A stretch of DNA of 64,000 nt from an uncultured Archangium sp. (GTDB lineage Bacteria; Myxococcota; Myxococcia; Myxococcales; Myxococcaceae): NCBI GenBank assembly GCA_903905455.1, contig CAIVGN010000129.1, forward strand, positions 31,600-95,599. Reading direction: 5' to 3'. The position numbers and the translations under genes are program-made. Shown here one piece after another: positions 58,005-64,000 of this stretch. The notes beneath the pieces are model-generated. The model was not told where the DNA came from, searched no databases, and saw nothing but the letters and a program-made list of their open reading frames with translations. How positions within the stretch are numbered: position 1 is the first letter of the stretch; the number at the start of each line of letters is the position of its first letter.

Positions 58005-58648
58005 GAGTCCTCGTCGGGCATTTCCGGGGCCCGAACCGATTCGTCCTGCCGAAGATCGGTGAACACCTTGTTGAGCCGGGCGTCGTTCTTGATCATCTTC
58101 TCGAACGCGGCGCACGGAGTCCGCGCCTGGCACGCCCGGCAGGTCTTGAGGTGCCTCTTGAGCTTCTGCCCCAAACGGTGGCGCTTCTCCTCGGCCGTCG
58201 CCCGCTTCACGCCACGATTGTTCTTCCGGCTCGTGCATTCGTCGGAGCAACAAAGGTCGCTCTTCTTGTGGACCGGGAAGCGCCTGCCGCACTCGATGCA
58301 CATCTTCACGTTCGTGAAGACGGAGTTGAACGTCGGCCTGATTCGGTTCGAGAAGAATTCCGCCCAGGCGGCCGGCTCAGGAAGACGAGCAGCGAACGCG
58401 CCCGCGTCAACTGCGAGTTGGCGGAGAACCCGATTCGATTCCGCCTTGGTGCGTGCCCTCTTGAGGTTCCATTCGACAGCGGCGGGTGGAGGCGACCCGT
58501 CCTTCCCAAGAGCCGCGTCCAACTCCGCCACCAGACCATCAAGCTCCTCGACACCGAGAGCGACCTCGCGATCTATGCCTCGCTGAAGCGCCGCCGGACT
58601 CTTCCGCTCAGCGTTTTGCCTCTTTCGGTCCCTCTTCGGTGTCGCCAT
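57998..58648 (-). CDS. Cys-rich zinc-finger protein of the island
   Basis: 216 residues, unknown function. The N-terminus is basic (MATPKRDRKRQNAERKS). A helical middle (about 55-110) includes NLKRARTKAESNRVLRQL. A treble-clef-like finger MCIECGRRFPV followed by LCCSDECTSRKNNRG (CxxC...CxxxC) is at about 130-160. A last Cys cluster is CRACQARTPC (about 180-190). Such fingers bind nucleic acid in many mobile-element proteins. It lies 108 bases upstream of the small HTH gene and may head the left operon. Confidence 0.72.
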   Translation of the reverse strand: MATPKRDRKRQNAERKSPAALQRGIDREVALGVEELDGLVAELDAALGKDGSPPPAAVEWNLKRARTKAESNRVLRQLAVDAGAFAARLPEPAAWAEFFSNRIRPTFNSVFTNVKMCIECGRRFPVHKKSDLCCSDECTSRKNNRGVKRATAEEKRHRLGQKLKRHLKTCRACQARTPCAAFEKMIKNDARLNKVFTDLRQDESVRAPEMPDEDSA

Positions 58649-59048
58649 TGGCGATCGTGAGGCTACCGTTGACAGGGACACGGGGACACGGGGACGACGG
58701 TCGCTCCGATGCGACGTTGGGACGAGGGCCGTGGGGAAAGGCCGATCTAGGCCGTGCTGGTCGGGACGAACGGGACACGGGGCCAAAGGGATCGCAAAGG
58801 AGAGCTTCAAGAGAGGAGGAGGGAAAAGGAGATCAACTACGTCCTCTTCTTCTTCATCTGCTTGACGATCTTTCTGCCCACCCCGCGTCAGCTTGTACCC
58901 GGCGTCCCCACGTCCCGTTTGGTCCCCGTGCAGGCCGGCTCGCCGTTCCAGACCTCGAACACCGAAGAGGGCAAAACGCCGCTGCGCCACTCGATGACGA
59001 AGCCAACTTCTTGTTCCCACCCGACGCTGGCGGGCGGACGATCGGTGC
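58649..59048. other. Divergent intergenic region with GGGACACG repeats, candidate origin/control region
   Basis: No convincing gene. GGGACACG occurs in tandem at 58675-58690 with a partial third unit, again at 58772-58779, and related GGGAC sites lie on the opposite strand around 58903-58928. A polypurine stretch (58805-58830) and a TTGACG follow. It lies between the leftward replication operon and the rightward arm. Iteron-type origin or shared operator is an inference. Confidence 0.45.
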
Positions 59049-59927
59049 ATGAACAGTGGCACTGAGAACACCACCGCACGCGCCAACGCCAGCCGCGCTA
59101 ACGGCATGAAGTCGAACGGCCCGGTGAGCAACGAAGGCAAGACGACGGCCGCCATGAACGGCCTGAAGCACGGGCTGGCCTCCACCTCGGTGTTGCTGCC
59201 CTCCGAGACCATCATCGACTACCAGACCAACATCGACGCATGGGCCACGACCCTTCACCCCTCGTCCCCCGGCGAGGTCGAGATGGTGGCACGCATCGCC
59301 GACTGCAACTTCCGGCTGCGACGTCTTCAACGGCTGGAAGACGCCCACCTGGCAGCGAGCCTGGAGGCCAAGGTCAAGAGCACCGGCACCTTCAAGGTGC
59401 TCAACATCGCCCAGAACGCGAGCCTGGGCATGACGGCCATGATCTCCACGATCGCGGACATCAGGACACCGTGCACTTCCGAGTATCTGGCCAACCTGCT
59501 CACGCCCATCGCGGCCGTGATCGAGATGGTGATTGCAGCAGACCTGCCAGTGGCCGTGACGGTGCCGATCGAGCAGGTCCACGACGAGCTGAAGGCCCAG
59601 GCGGAAGCCGAGTTGGTGCCCCCAGAGATCTTCACCAAGCTCTTCCACATTGGCGGCACGGTGGTCGAGGCCCTCGACGTCAAGGTGGCCGAGATGGAGG
59701 TCATGCTCGCGGCCGAACGCGAGCGGATCGCCGACGACCTGCTCCTGGGCGACGACAAGGAACTCATGAAGTTCGAGCGTCACCGCGCCCGCATCAACAA
59801 GGCCCTCGACTCAGAGCTGGCCCGCATGAAGGTGGTCCGTGAGCTGTCTCAGGGCGCGTCAGGTTCGTCCGTTGGGCCAATTCTCGTGGAGTTGAAGGTC
59901 ATCGGACAGAGGGCGTCACCGTGCTGA
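59049..59927 (+). CDS. NGxKHGL-family hypothetical protein
   Basis: 292 residues. The N-terminus has the pattern RANGMKSNGPVSNEGKTTA then MNGLKHGLAS, seen in many mobile-element and environmental proteins that read SNGPxTxEGKxxxxxNxxKHGL. Long helices follow, with RLRRLQRLEDAHLAASLEAK and EAEMEVMLAAERERIADD-type coiled-coil segments. No catalytic motif is seen. A structural, packaging or DNA-binding role is conceivable but unsupported. It overlaps the next gene by seven bases. Confidence 0.7.
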   Translation: MNSGTENTTARANASRANGMKSNGPVSNEGKTTAAMNGLKHGLASTSVLLPSETIIDYQTNIDAWATTLHPSSPGEVEMVARIADCNFRLRRLQRLEDAHLAASLEAKVKSTGTFKVLNIAQNASLGMTAMISTIADIRTPCTSEYLANLLTPIAAVIEMVIAADLPVAVTVPIEQVHDELKAQAEAELVPPEIFTKLFHIGGTVVEALDVKVAEMEVMLAAERERIADDLLLGDDKELMKFERHRARINKALDSELARMKVVRELSQGASGSSVGPILVELKVIGQRASPC

Positions 59928-60124
59928 CCAGGAAGATCGCAGCCGAAGGGTTGCTGTCGGAGGACGCCCAGTCCCAAGAGATCGCCAGGTGCAAGGCGCT
60001 GGTGGAGTCCACGGTGTCGAACCACCTTGAGGAACTCCGGGCCCTCACAGCTCGGATGCGGGCGCTCAGGACCAAGCTCGATGATGACGCCGTGCCCGCT
60101 CAGGGCCTCCTGGCGAAGCTGTAG
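59921..60124 (+). CDS. Coiled-coil microprotein
   Basis: 67 residues starting at a GTG within the upstream gene. It is almost entirely helical (SEDAQSQEIARCKALVES, NHLEELRALTARMRALRTK) with heptad-like Leu spacing. It is likely a small partner of the NGxKHGL protein, with which it is translationally coupled. No family recognised. Confidence 0.6.
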   Translation: MLTRKIAAEGLLSEDAQSQEIARCKALVESTVSNHLEELRALTARMRALRTKLDDDAVPAQGLLAKL

Positions 60125-60550
60125 TTCGTCACCGACGCGAAGACCGCCTGCTCGCCTAGCCCGAGGGCTATCGAAACAGGAACAGGCACCCCGGCATGGG
60201 GCACCGTGGTACCCGAAATCCTGGGGATTCTGAGCGAAGACCCCTCCCCACCGTGTGGCGCACATGCCCCTTCGCGCACGAGGGGTGGAGCACCTCCGGC
60301 ACAGGGATTTTTCGGGGGCAGTTGCTGGGCTGACCCGGACGCTCGGATCTCACTGTTCACCGCCTCGGCTGCCCGAGCAAGACCGGGCCTGTTTTCGGCA
60401 TAAGGATTTGGAGGCAGGTCTCTACCGGCCCCTGCTGGCTCCGTCGTCATCGGGACTTTCCCGTTGGTGATGTAGCCGGCCCTGTTGCGCCCCGTGGCGC
60501 TCTTCTGCGCCACGAGGGTCACGCCCTCCGTGTGCGCTTCGGAGGTTGAC
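60125..60550. other. Intergenic stretch before the sigma-like gene
   Basis: About 425 bases without a supported gene. A perfect hairpin CGTGGCGC/GCGCCACG with TCTTCT loop lies at 60493-60514. Other short GC palindromes occur near 60190-60215. Any promoter of the sigma-like gene should be here, but no standard -35/-10 pair stands out. Confidence 0.5.
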
Positions 60551-61204
60551 GTGGACGAGAACGACATCAGCGAGAAGTTCGGCATCATGGTGAAGAGGGG
60601 CATCTTCAGGTCGGTGGCCCGGTTCATCAGCAGCGATACCGAAGAGCGGCTTCAGGAAGGCGTCTGCCAGGCGTTCGAGCTTTACAGGCAGCATGCTCTT
60701 CGAGGGGTGGAGTTGAACGCTCCGGTGCTGGTCTGCATCTGCCGCCGTCGAGCGGTGGACTTGAGCCGCCATCTGGTGAGGGGCCAGCACAGCGTGAAGG
60801 ACCCGCTTGAACCTCGGGCCTACCACCAGGGACGACTGGAGCTGATTCACCTGGATGGAGTCCCCGATCCTGAAGGCGAACTCGACGGCGAGGGGGACTC
60901 TGAGCTCGAAGCCTCGATTTTCGACAAGGAGAGCGCCAACCCGACCGCAAAGATCATCTCCAACATCAGCTTGGCGATGTGGGTGGCGAAGCTGCCGAAG
61001 GACGACTTGGCGTTGATCTCGATGCGGGTCGAGGGCTTCACGCTCACGGAGATCGCCAACGAGGTGGGCAAGTCGATCACCGTCATCTGCCAGAGACTCC
61101 AACACCTTGGCCAAGACCTTGCCCAGCACGCGCAGCTTCCTGTTCCCAAGAGAAGTCGCAGGCCGCGAAGGTCCACGGTGCCAAACCACATGGCCGCAGC
61201 GTGA
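60551..61204 (+). CDS. Divergent sigma-70-like factor of the island
   Basis: 217 residues. Region 4 is clear at about 147-188: LPKDDLALISMRVEGFTLTEIANEVG then ITVICQRLQHL, split by a short turn. Region 2 is weak: FISSDTEERLQEGVCQAFEL and LVCICRRRAVDLSRHL fit its helices in order. A 40-residue acidic linker joins them. The GTG start at 60551 has GGAGG five bases upstream. The stop overlaps the TM microprotein start (GTGA). An element-borne sigma is rare. It could redirect host polymerase to island or helper-phage promoters. Confidence 0.75.
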   Translation: MDENDISEKFGIMVKRGIFRSVARFISSDTEERLQEGVCQAFELYRQHALRGVELNAPVLVCICRRRAVDLSRHLVRGQHSVKDPLEPRAYHQGRLELIHLDGVPDPEGELDGEGDSELEASIFDKESANPTAKIISNISLAMWVAKLPKDDLALISMRVEGFTLTEIANEVGKSITVICQRLQHLGQDLAQHAQLPVPKRSRRPRRSTVPNHMAAA

Positions 61205-61335
61205 AGGCGGCACTGATGCCGTGGATCAGGCGCATGGTCCGCTCACCCGTCTTCCTGCAGGTGGTAGTCGTCGTCCTCCAACTTGCTGCGGCTCAGATCG
61301 CGAAGCATGAGCACGAGAAGCGGGCGGAAAAGTGA
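61201..61335 (+). CDS. Single-TM microprotein coupled to the sigma-like gene
   Basis: 44 residues from a GTG that overlaps the sigma stop. A basic N-terminus (VKAALMPWIRRMVR) is followed by one hydrophobic helix (SPVFLQVVVVVLQLAAAQIA) and a charged tail (KHEHEKRAEK). The overlap and the terminator six bases downstream support a real gene. Position recalls sigma/anti-sigma pairs, but at 44 residues it lacks a known anti-sigma domain. Confidence 0.6.
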   Translation: MKAALMPWIRRMVRSPVFLQVVVVVLQLAAAQIAKHEHEKRAEK

Positions 61336-61340
61336 ATTCA

Positions 61341-61376
61341 GCGGCCGGAGCCTGAAGTGGCTCCGCCGCCTTTCTT
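61341..61376 (+). terminator. Intrinsic terminator after the sigma-like/TM pair
   Basis: GCGG-C-CGGAGCC pairs with GGCTCCG-CCGC (one bulged C) around TGAAGT, followed by CTTTCTTA. It separates the sigma unit from the four-gene cassette. Confidence 0.78.
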
Positions 61377-61540
61377 AGCCCTCATGAACCGGGGCAACGC
61401 TGCGACCGACCACAACAAGGGGAAGAGCGGCAGCCGAGATGGCGGCACGCTGACGGAACGTGCCCGTCAGCGTCCTATCTCGATGGAGGGCGCAGGTTTG
61501 CGCCGCGTGGATCCGGTCTCCGACGTAGAGTCCGTTTGCG

Positions 61541-62329
61541 ATGACCCGGCTTGTGTTCAGCGTGCGCGTACGGCTTCTGCCGACCGAGCTCGGCGGCAGG
61601 AAGGGGCCGATCATGAGCGACTACCGCCCGAGCTGGAATCTCGGGAACAAGTGGCTGGGCGAGCCAACCATCAACGATGGTCGGGTCTTCTTGGAAGGCT
61701 GCACCGAGATCGCACCGGGCACCGAGGGTCTCGCCCGCCTCGAGCCGCTCGCCCCTGAGTTCTGGGGTGGCGTTCGCGTTGGCTCGGTGATCGCCATGCA
61801 GGAGGGCAACCATGTCGTGGGACACGCGACGGTCTTGAGCGTCGTCTCACGGCCAGAGAACTTCACCTCAGAGGTTCTCGTCTTCGTGGACCAGGCTCGG
61901 CAGTTCTGCGACTTCGTCGAGAAGGCCAGCGACTACCCCCTGCTCCCGCGTCTTTCGGGTGCACGGCAGCGGCTGCTCGAACTCTACCGAACGGGGTCCG
62001 CTCTGCCGCAGGTCGAGCCGCCCGAGGGGATTGACGCAGGGCCCAATCCAGAGAAGCCCAAGAGCTGGGTTGGCTTCGACAAGTTCGAGTTCTATTGGGA
62101 GGTGTTCGACCCGTACGTCGATGAGGCACCAGTTACCGGTTCGCTCTCAGACGATCTTCTCGACGTCTACTTCGACCTGCGTCGCGGCCTCGACCTCTGG
62201 GACAAGGACGTGCCGAAGGCCGCCGCCGTTTGGGAATGGCGTTTCCACTTCGACATGCACTGGGGAGATCACGCGATTGATGCACTCCGGGCACTTCACC
62301 GAGCTTGCCGCGAGGCTGGTTCACCATGA
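61541..62329 (+). CDS. EF-Tu domain III-like/DUF5063 fusion protein
   Basis: 262 residues. Residues 1-105 mirror EF-Tu domain III: FSVRVRLLPTELGGRKGPIM, SDYRPSW, and IAMQEGNHVVGHATVLSVV match the strands around YLLxxxEGGRxxP, YRPQF and GxTVGAGVV. The GTPase domains are absent. Residues about 175-258 match DUF5063: VTGSLSDDLLDVYFDLRRGL, AVWEWRFHFDMHWGDHA and DALRALH. First gene of the terminal cassette, coupled to the next by ATGA. A decoy of, or partner for, translation factors or toxins is inference. Confidence 0.72.
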   Translation: MTRLVFSVRVRLLPTELGGRKGPIMSDYRPSWNLGNKWLGEPTINDGRVFLEGCTEIAPGTEGLARLEPLAPEFWGGVRVGSVIAMQEGNHVVGHATVLSVVSRPENFTSEVLVFVDQARQFCDFVEKASDYPLLPRLSGARQRLLELYRTGSALPQVEPPEGIDAGPNPEKPKSWVGFDKFEFYWEVFDPYVDEAPVTGSLSDDLLDVYFDLRRGLDLWDKDVPKAAAVWEWRFHFDMHWGDHAIDALRALHRACREAGSP

Positions 62330-62799
62330 AGGCCGGAAGGAGAAGCCACTCGATGCGGCCGATTTCCGAGGAGCCAATCGTCTTTGGCCGGGTGGTCGCT
62401 GAACGCGAATACAAGGTCGGCCGCGAGACGCTTCTTCTCCAGATCGGGACGCCGCACCGAGCGAGTTGGAAGACTGATTTCTACTGCCCGATCCGCCTTG
62501 TTCGCGCAGGAAAGCCGCAGCTCAAGCGGGTCTTCGGCGTCGACTCAGTGCAGGCGCTGATGCTCGCGTTCGACCTCGTCAAAGCCCTGTTGGAGACCAC
62601 GTCGCCCAAGATCAGGTGGTTCGCAGGCGAGGGGCCTGGCGACGTCGGGATCTACAAGAGGCTCACGACCGGCCTCGGAATGGAGTTCGACCGGGGCATC
62701 GAGCGCCTCGTAGATGAAGCGGTTCTCAACCGAAGTCGAGAGTTGGAGAGGCTGCACAAGAAGAAGATCGCTCGAAGGGCGAAGAACGGTGCCGCGTGA
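62326..62799 (+). CDS. DUF6968-like protein
   Basis: 157 residues. The core VVAEREYKVGRETLLLQIG, DFYCPIRLV and GVDSVQALMLAFDLV matches the AER...CPxRL...GVDxxQALxLA pattern of DUF6968 proteins, small proteins often found next to DUF5063-type genes. The C-terminus is basic and helical (RELERLHKKKIARRAK). It overlaps both neighbours (ATGA before, GTGA after). An internal Met at 62353 could be an alternative start. Function unknown. Confidence 0.62.
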   Translation: MKAGRRSHSMRPISEEPIVFGRVVAEREYKVGRETLLLQIGTPHRASWKTDFYCPIRLVRAGKPQLKRVFGVDSVQALMLAFDLVKALLETTSPKIRWFAGEGPGDVGIYKRLTTGLGMEFDRGIERLVDEAVLNRSRELERLHKKKIARRAKNGAA

Positions 62800-63323
62800 G
62801 AAAGAAAGCCACCGAGAAGAAGAAGTCGAAGACAGATACCATCGCTGAGCCGACTTACAGCCTCGGGTTCGAGAGCCTCATTCGCGAGGTTACGGCGGAT
62901 CCTGACATTCGGGTTTGGGCCGTCGTTCACCTGCTCTCGCAGGCCGACAAGCTGAACCAAACCGAGCGACAACTCGCGGCAACCTGCGTCGCTCTTGCAC
63001 TTGTCCGGCAGCGAAGGCTCTTGGAGGTGGCGTCGGAGCTGCTGGATGAGGCGGCCGCCAGCGGACCCAGACACCTTGTAATGGAAGGGCAGGCGCAGCT
63101 CGCTGAGGTACGCGGTGACCTCATAAAGGCGAGCGCACTTCGACATCTCGCAGCCGGCGCGGCGGACGCGCCTTCTGCGGCAGAAGCTCTGCAAAGCGAA
63201 TGGGCGAGCCAAGAAATCAAGTGGCGTGCGCAGGACTCCTCAGCGGAGGGGAAGCGTAAGCGGCTCGATGCCTACTTCAAGGCTCACAAGAAGCTCTCCG
63301 GCCGAACCGAGGAGGAACCGTGA
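62796..63323 (+). CDS. Unknown helical protein of the terminal cassette
   Basis: 175 residues from a GTG overlapping the previous stop. Very basic N-terminus (VRKKATEKKKSKTDT), then helical repeats (LIREVTADPDIRVWAVVHLL, LAATCVALALVRQRRLLEV) that resemble HEAT/TPR hairpins, and an Arg/Lys-rich tail. No family recognised. Overlaps the next gene by GTGA. Confidence 0.6.
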   Translation: MRKKATEKKKSKTDTIAEPTYSLGFESLIREVTADPDIRVWAVVHLLSQADKLNQTERQLAATCVALALVRQRRLLEVASELLDEAAASGPRHLVMEGQAQLAEVRGDLIKASALRHLAAGAADAPSAAEALQSEWASQEIKWRAQDSSAEGKRKRLDAYFKAHKKLSGRTEEEP

Positions 63324-63613
63324 AGTACGAGTTGCCCGATGAAGACACGCTCGCGAAGTACATGCACCTGCTCCAGGCGGTGCTCATCGCCATTCGCACG
63401 AGTCCGGATCCGGAGGCGGCGGACCTGGCCGATGCGGTCCACAACCTCCCCGACCTGCTCATGCGCTGGTCGGACGCGAATGAGGATTGGCAGGCAGGTG
63501 CACTTCGCCGGATCGAGGCGAAGCACCCTCGGTGGAAGGGCCACTTCACCGGCATCATGGAACGAGGAGCGCCTCCAGGCTGGCAGCTCAAGTGGACGAA
63601 GCCCGAGAAGTAA
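63320..63613 (+). CDS. Unknown small protein ending the terminal cassette
   Basis: 97 residues from a GTG overlapping the previous stop. Helical N-terminus (LAKYMHLLQAVLIAIRTS), then ADLADAVHNLPDLLMRW, a pattern I associate with small proteins found near toxin/immunity genes (recollection, not a search). The C-terminus is Trp/Lys-rich (PPGWQLKWTKPEK). It stops 150 bases before attR. Confidence 0.6.
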   Translation: MKYELPDEDTLAKYMHLLQAVLIAIRTSPDPEAADLADAVHNLPDLLMRWSDANEDWQAGALRRIEAKHPRWKGHFTGIMERGAPPGWQLKWTKPEK

Positions 63614-63615
63614 CG

Positions 63616-63633
63616 CCGTCTCCCGAATGTCTC
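63616..63633. repeat. 18-bp copy of the integrase 3' end
   Basis: CCGTCTCCCGAATGTCTC is identical to 53339-53356, which encodes the last codons of the integrase (RDIRET). Here it has no integrase around it. It could be a remnant of another integrase gene from an earlier insertion, or an arm-type integrase binding site. The following 130 bases to attR hold no recognised feature. Confidence 0.75.
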
Positions 63634-63765
63634 CCGAGCCAGGGACGGCGTGAGCAAGATCGGGACATGTCGAGCAAGTGCACCTGCGAGACCGAATCCC
63701 TCGAAGGACCGGGCGTGGGGGTGAAAGGCGAGTGCCATCACCGTGTTGGCCAAGTGCCTTCGAGG

Positions 63766-63791
63766 GAGTTCAAATCTCTTTTCCCGCTCCA
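63766..63791 (+). repeat. attR, second 26-bp copy of the tRNA-Gly end
   Basis: Identical to 53272-53297. Upstream of the repeat the similarity to the tRNA stops, so this is only a tRNA fragment. Confidence 0.92.
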
Positions 63792-63805
63792 GGATGAAGT
63801 GAAGA

Positions 63806-63830
63806 AGCCCCGGTAACCCCGGGGCTTTTT
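63806..63830 (+). terminator. Intrinsic terminator after attR
   Basis: AGCCCCGG/CCGGGGCT with TAACC loop and T5. Probably the original chromosomal terminator of tRNA-Gly before the island inserted. Confidence 0.8.
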
Positions 63831-63902
63831 CATTTGCGGGGTCCGAGGGGTTCATCGCCCAGCGGAACCTGTCAACGTGAATGAGACACCGGCGTTCTGC
63901 AT

Positions 63903-64000
63903 TTAGGCTCGAGCGATCACGCTCCCGTTCTCGGACTTGGGCTTGTTGATCCACGCCGCCGTCTGCAGGGCTGGCGGAGTTGGCGCGCCGAGCACAAAGC
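63903..64000 (-). CDS. Possible 3' end of a chromosomal gene
   Basis: Open frame entering from the right edge and ending at TAA (63905-63903). The visible residues include VLGAPTPPALQTAAWIN and KPKSENGSVIARA. The first part faintly recalls the start of redoxin domains, but the frame stops soon after, so it may be a decayed gene or chance. Too short to assign. Confidence 0.3.
   Translation of the reverse strand, partial: FVLGAPTPPALQTAAWINKPKSENGSVIARA

Larger units (their letters stand above)
53272..63791. mobile_element. tRNA-Gly-integrated satellite-like genomic island (about 10.5 kb)
   Basis: Bounded by 26-bp att repeats, with the integrase gene next to the tRNA and pointing toward it. 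Left arm (minus): zinc-finger protein, HTH, helicase-like ATPase, PrimPol, micro-ORF, excisionase-like HTH, integrase. Right arm (plus): NGxKHGL protein, coiled-coil microprotein, sigma-like factor, TM microprotein, four-gene cassette. By eye, codon use is less uniformly GC-ending than in the flanks. No structural phage or conjugation genes. The combination int/xis/primase-helicase/cargo is known from P4-like and PICI satellites. Assignment to such a class is inference. Confidence 0.88.

Noticed and set aside
58754..59065. 103-codon plus-strand ORF with a hydrophobic stretch
   Set aside because: Runs into the start of the NGxKHGL gene in another frame, has no ribosome site or homology, and lies over the repeat region.
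60100..60627. 175-codon minus-strand ORF in the gap before the sigma-like gene
   Set aside because: Antisense to the start of the sigma gene, Pro/Ser-rich, no motif; considered chance.
63277..63954. 225-codon minus-strand ORF across attR
   Set aside because: Crosses the att repeat and two terminators; its apparent integrase-like end is in the wrong frame relative to the 18-bp repeat.

Overview
The window looks like a myxobacterial (Myxococcota/deltaproteobacterial) chromosome. Base composition is very GC-rich and nearly every codon ends in G or C. Starts are often GTG, and genes are packed with ATGA, GTGA or TGATG overlaps. Typical myxobacterial content includes a stand-alone PilZ protein, PhoB/PhoR-type two-component genes, a class II (B12-dependent) ribonucleotide reductase, RpoH-like and region-4-only sigma-type proteins, and long TPR proteins with low-complexity repeats. 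The assignment is inferred from gene content, since no rRNA is present.

Layout. 1-4.7 kb: the fabD (cut by the left edge)-fabH-rpmF-yceD block on the minus strand, a TPR protein plus a lipoprotein, and a PilZ protein. 4.7-12.7 kb: PhoB-like regulator, PhoR-like kinase, metallophosphoesterase, a second PhoB-like regulator, exopolyphosphatase, divergent polyphosphate kinase, and tatA. 12.7-20.3 kb (minus strand): TPR protein, RpoH-like sigma factor, glcD-like oxidase, and a pterin gene run (folE, queD/PTPS, folB fused to a cupin, a FolM-like reductase), then an MFS transporter and an F420-type NADP oxidoreductase. 20.3-28 kb: a LysR gene behind a perfect palindrome, a TPP enzyme coupled to a Rieske ferredoxin, several conserved unknowns, a Bax-inhibitor-1-type membrane protein and a thioredoxin-like ferredoxin. 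28-31.5 kb: nrdJ with an NrdR-like box and a strong terminator. 31.5-37 kb: surface polysaccharide genes. 37-45 kb: one packed minus-strand unit running purH, zinc-ribbon/TPR protein, purD, lptF, lptG. 45-53.2 kb: region-4 sigma-like protein, MerR regulator, LOG hydrolase, nadB, lytic transglycosylase, a 1009-residue TPR/Trp-repeat/AIM24-like protein, and pgsA.

53.27-63.79 kb: an integrated element of about 10.5 kb in the 3' end of tRNA-Gly(GCC), bounded by a 26-bp direct repeat. Its left arm is one overlapping minus-strand operon: small HTH protein, DUF3987-like ATPase, PrimPol-like primase, micro-ORF, excisionase-like HTH protein, tyrosine integrase. A divergent gap with short GGGACACG repeats separates this from a rightward arm. 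The right arm has an NGxKHGL-family protein, a coiled-coil microprotein, a divergent sigma-like factor coupled to a one-TM microprotein, a terminator, and a four-gene overlapping cassette next to attR (EF-Tu domain III-like/DUF5063 fusion, DUF6968-like protein, two unknowns). No capsid, tail, terminase large subunit or conjugation genes are visible. The layout resembles a phage satellite or small integrative element whose last cassette is the best candidate for an undescribed accessory system.

Most other long open frames in this GC-rich sequence are antisense or out-of-frame shadows and are omitted.
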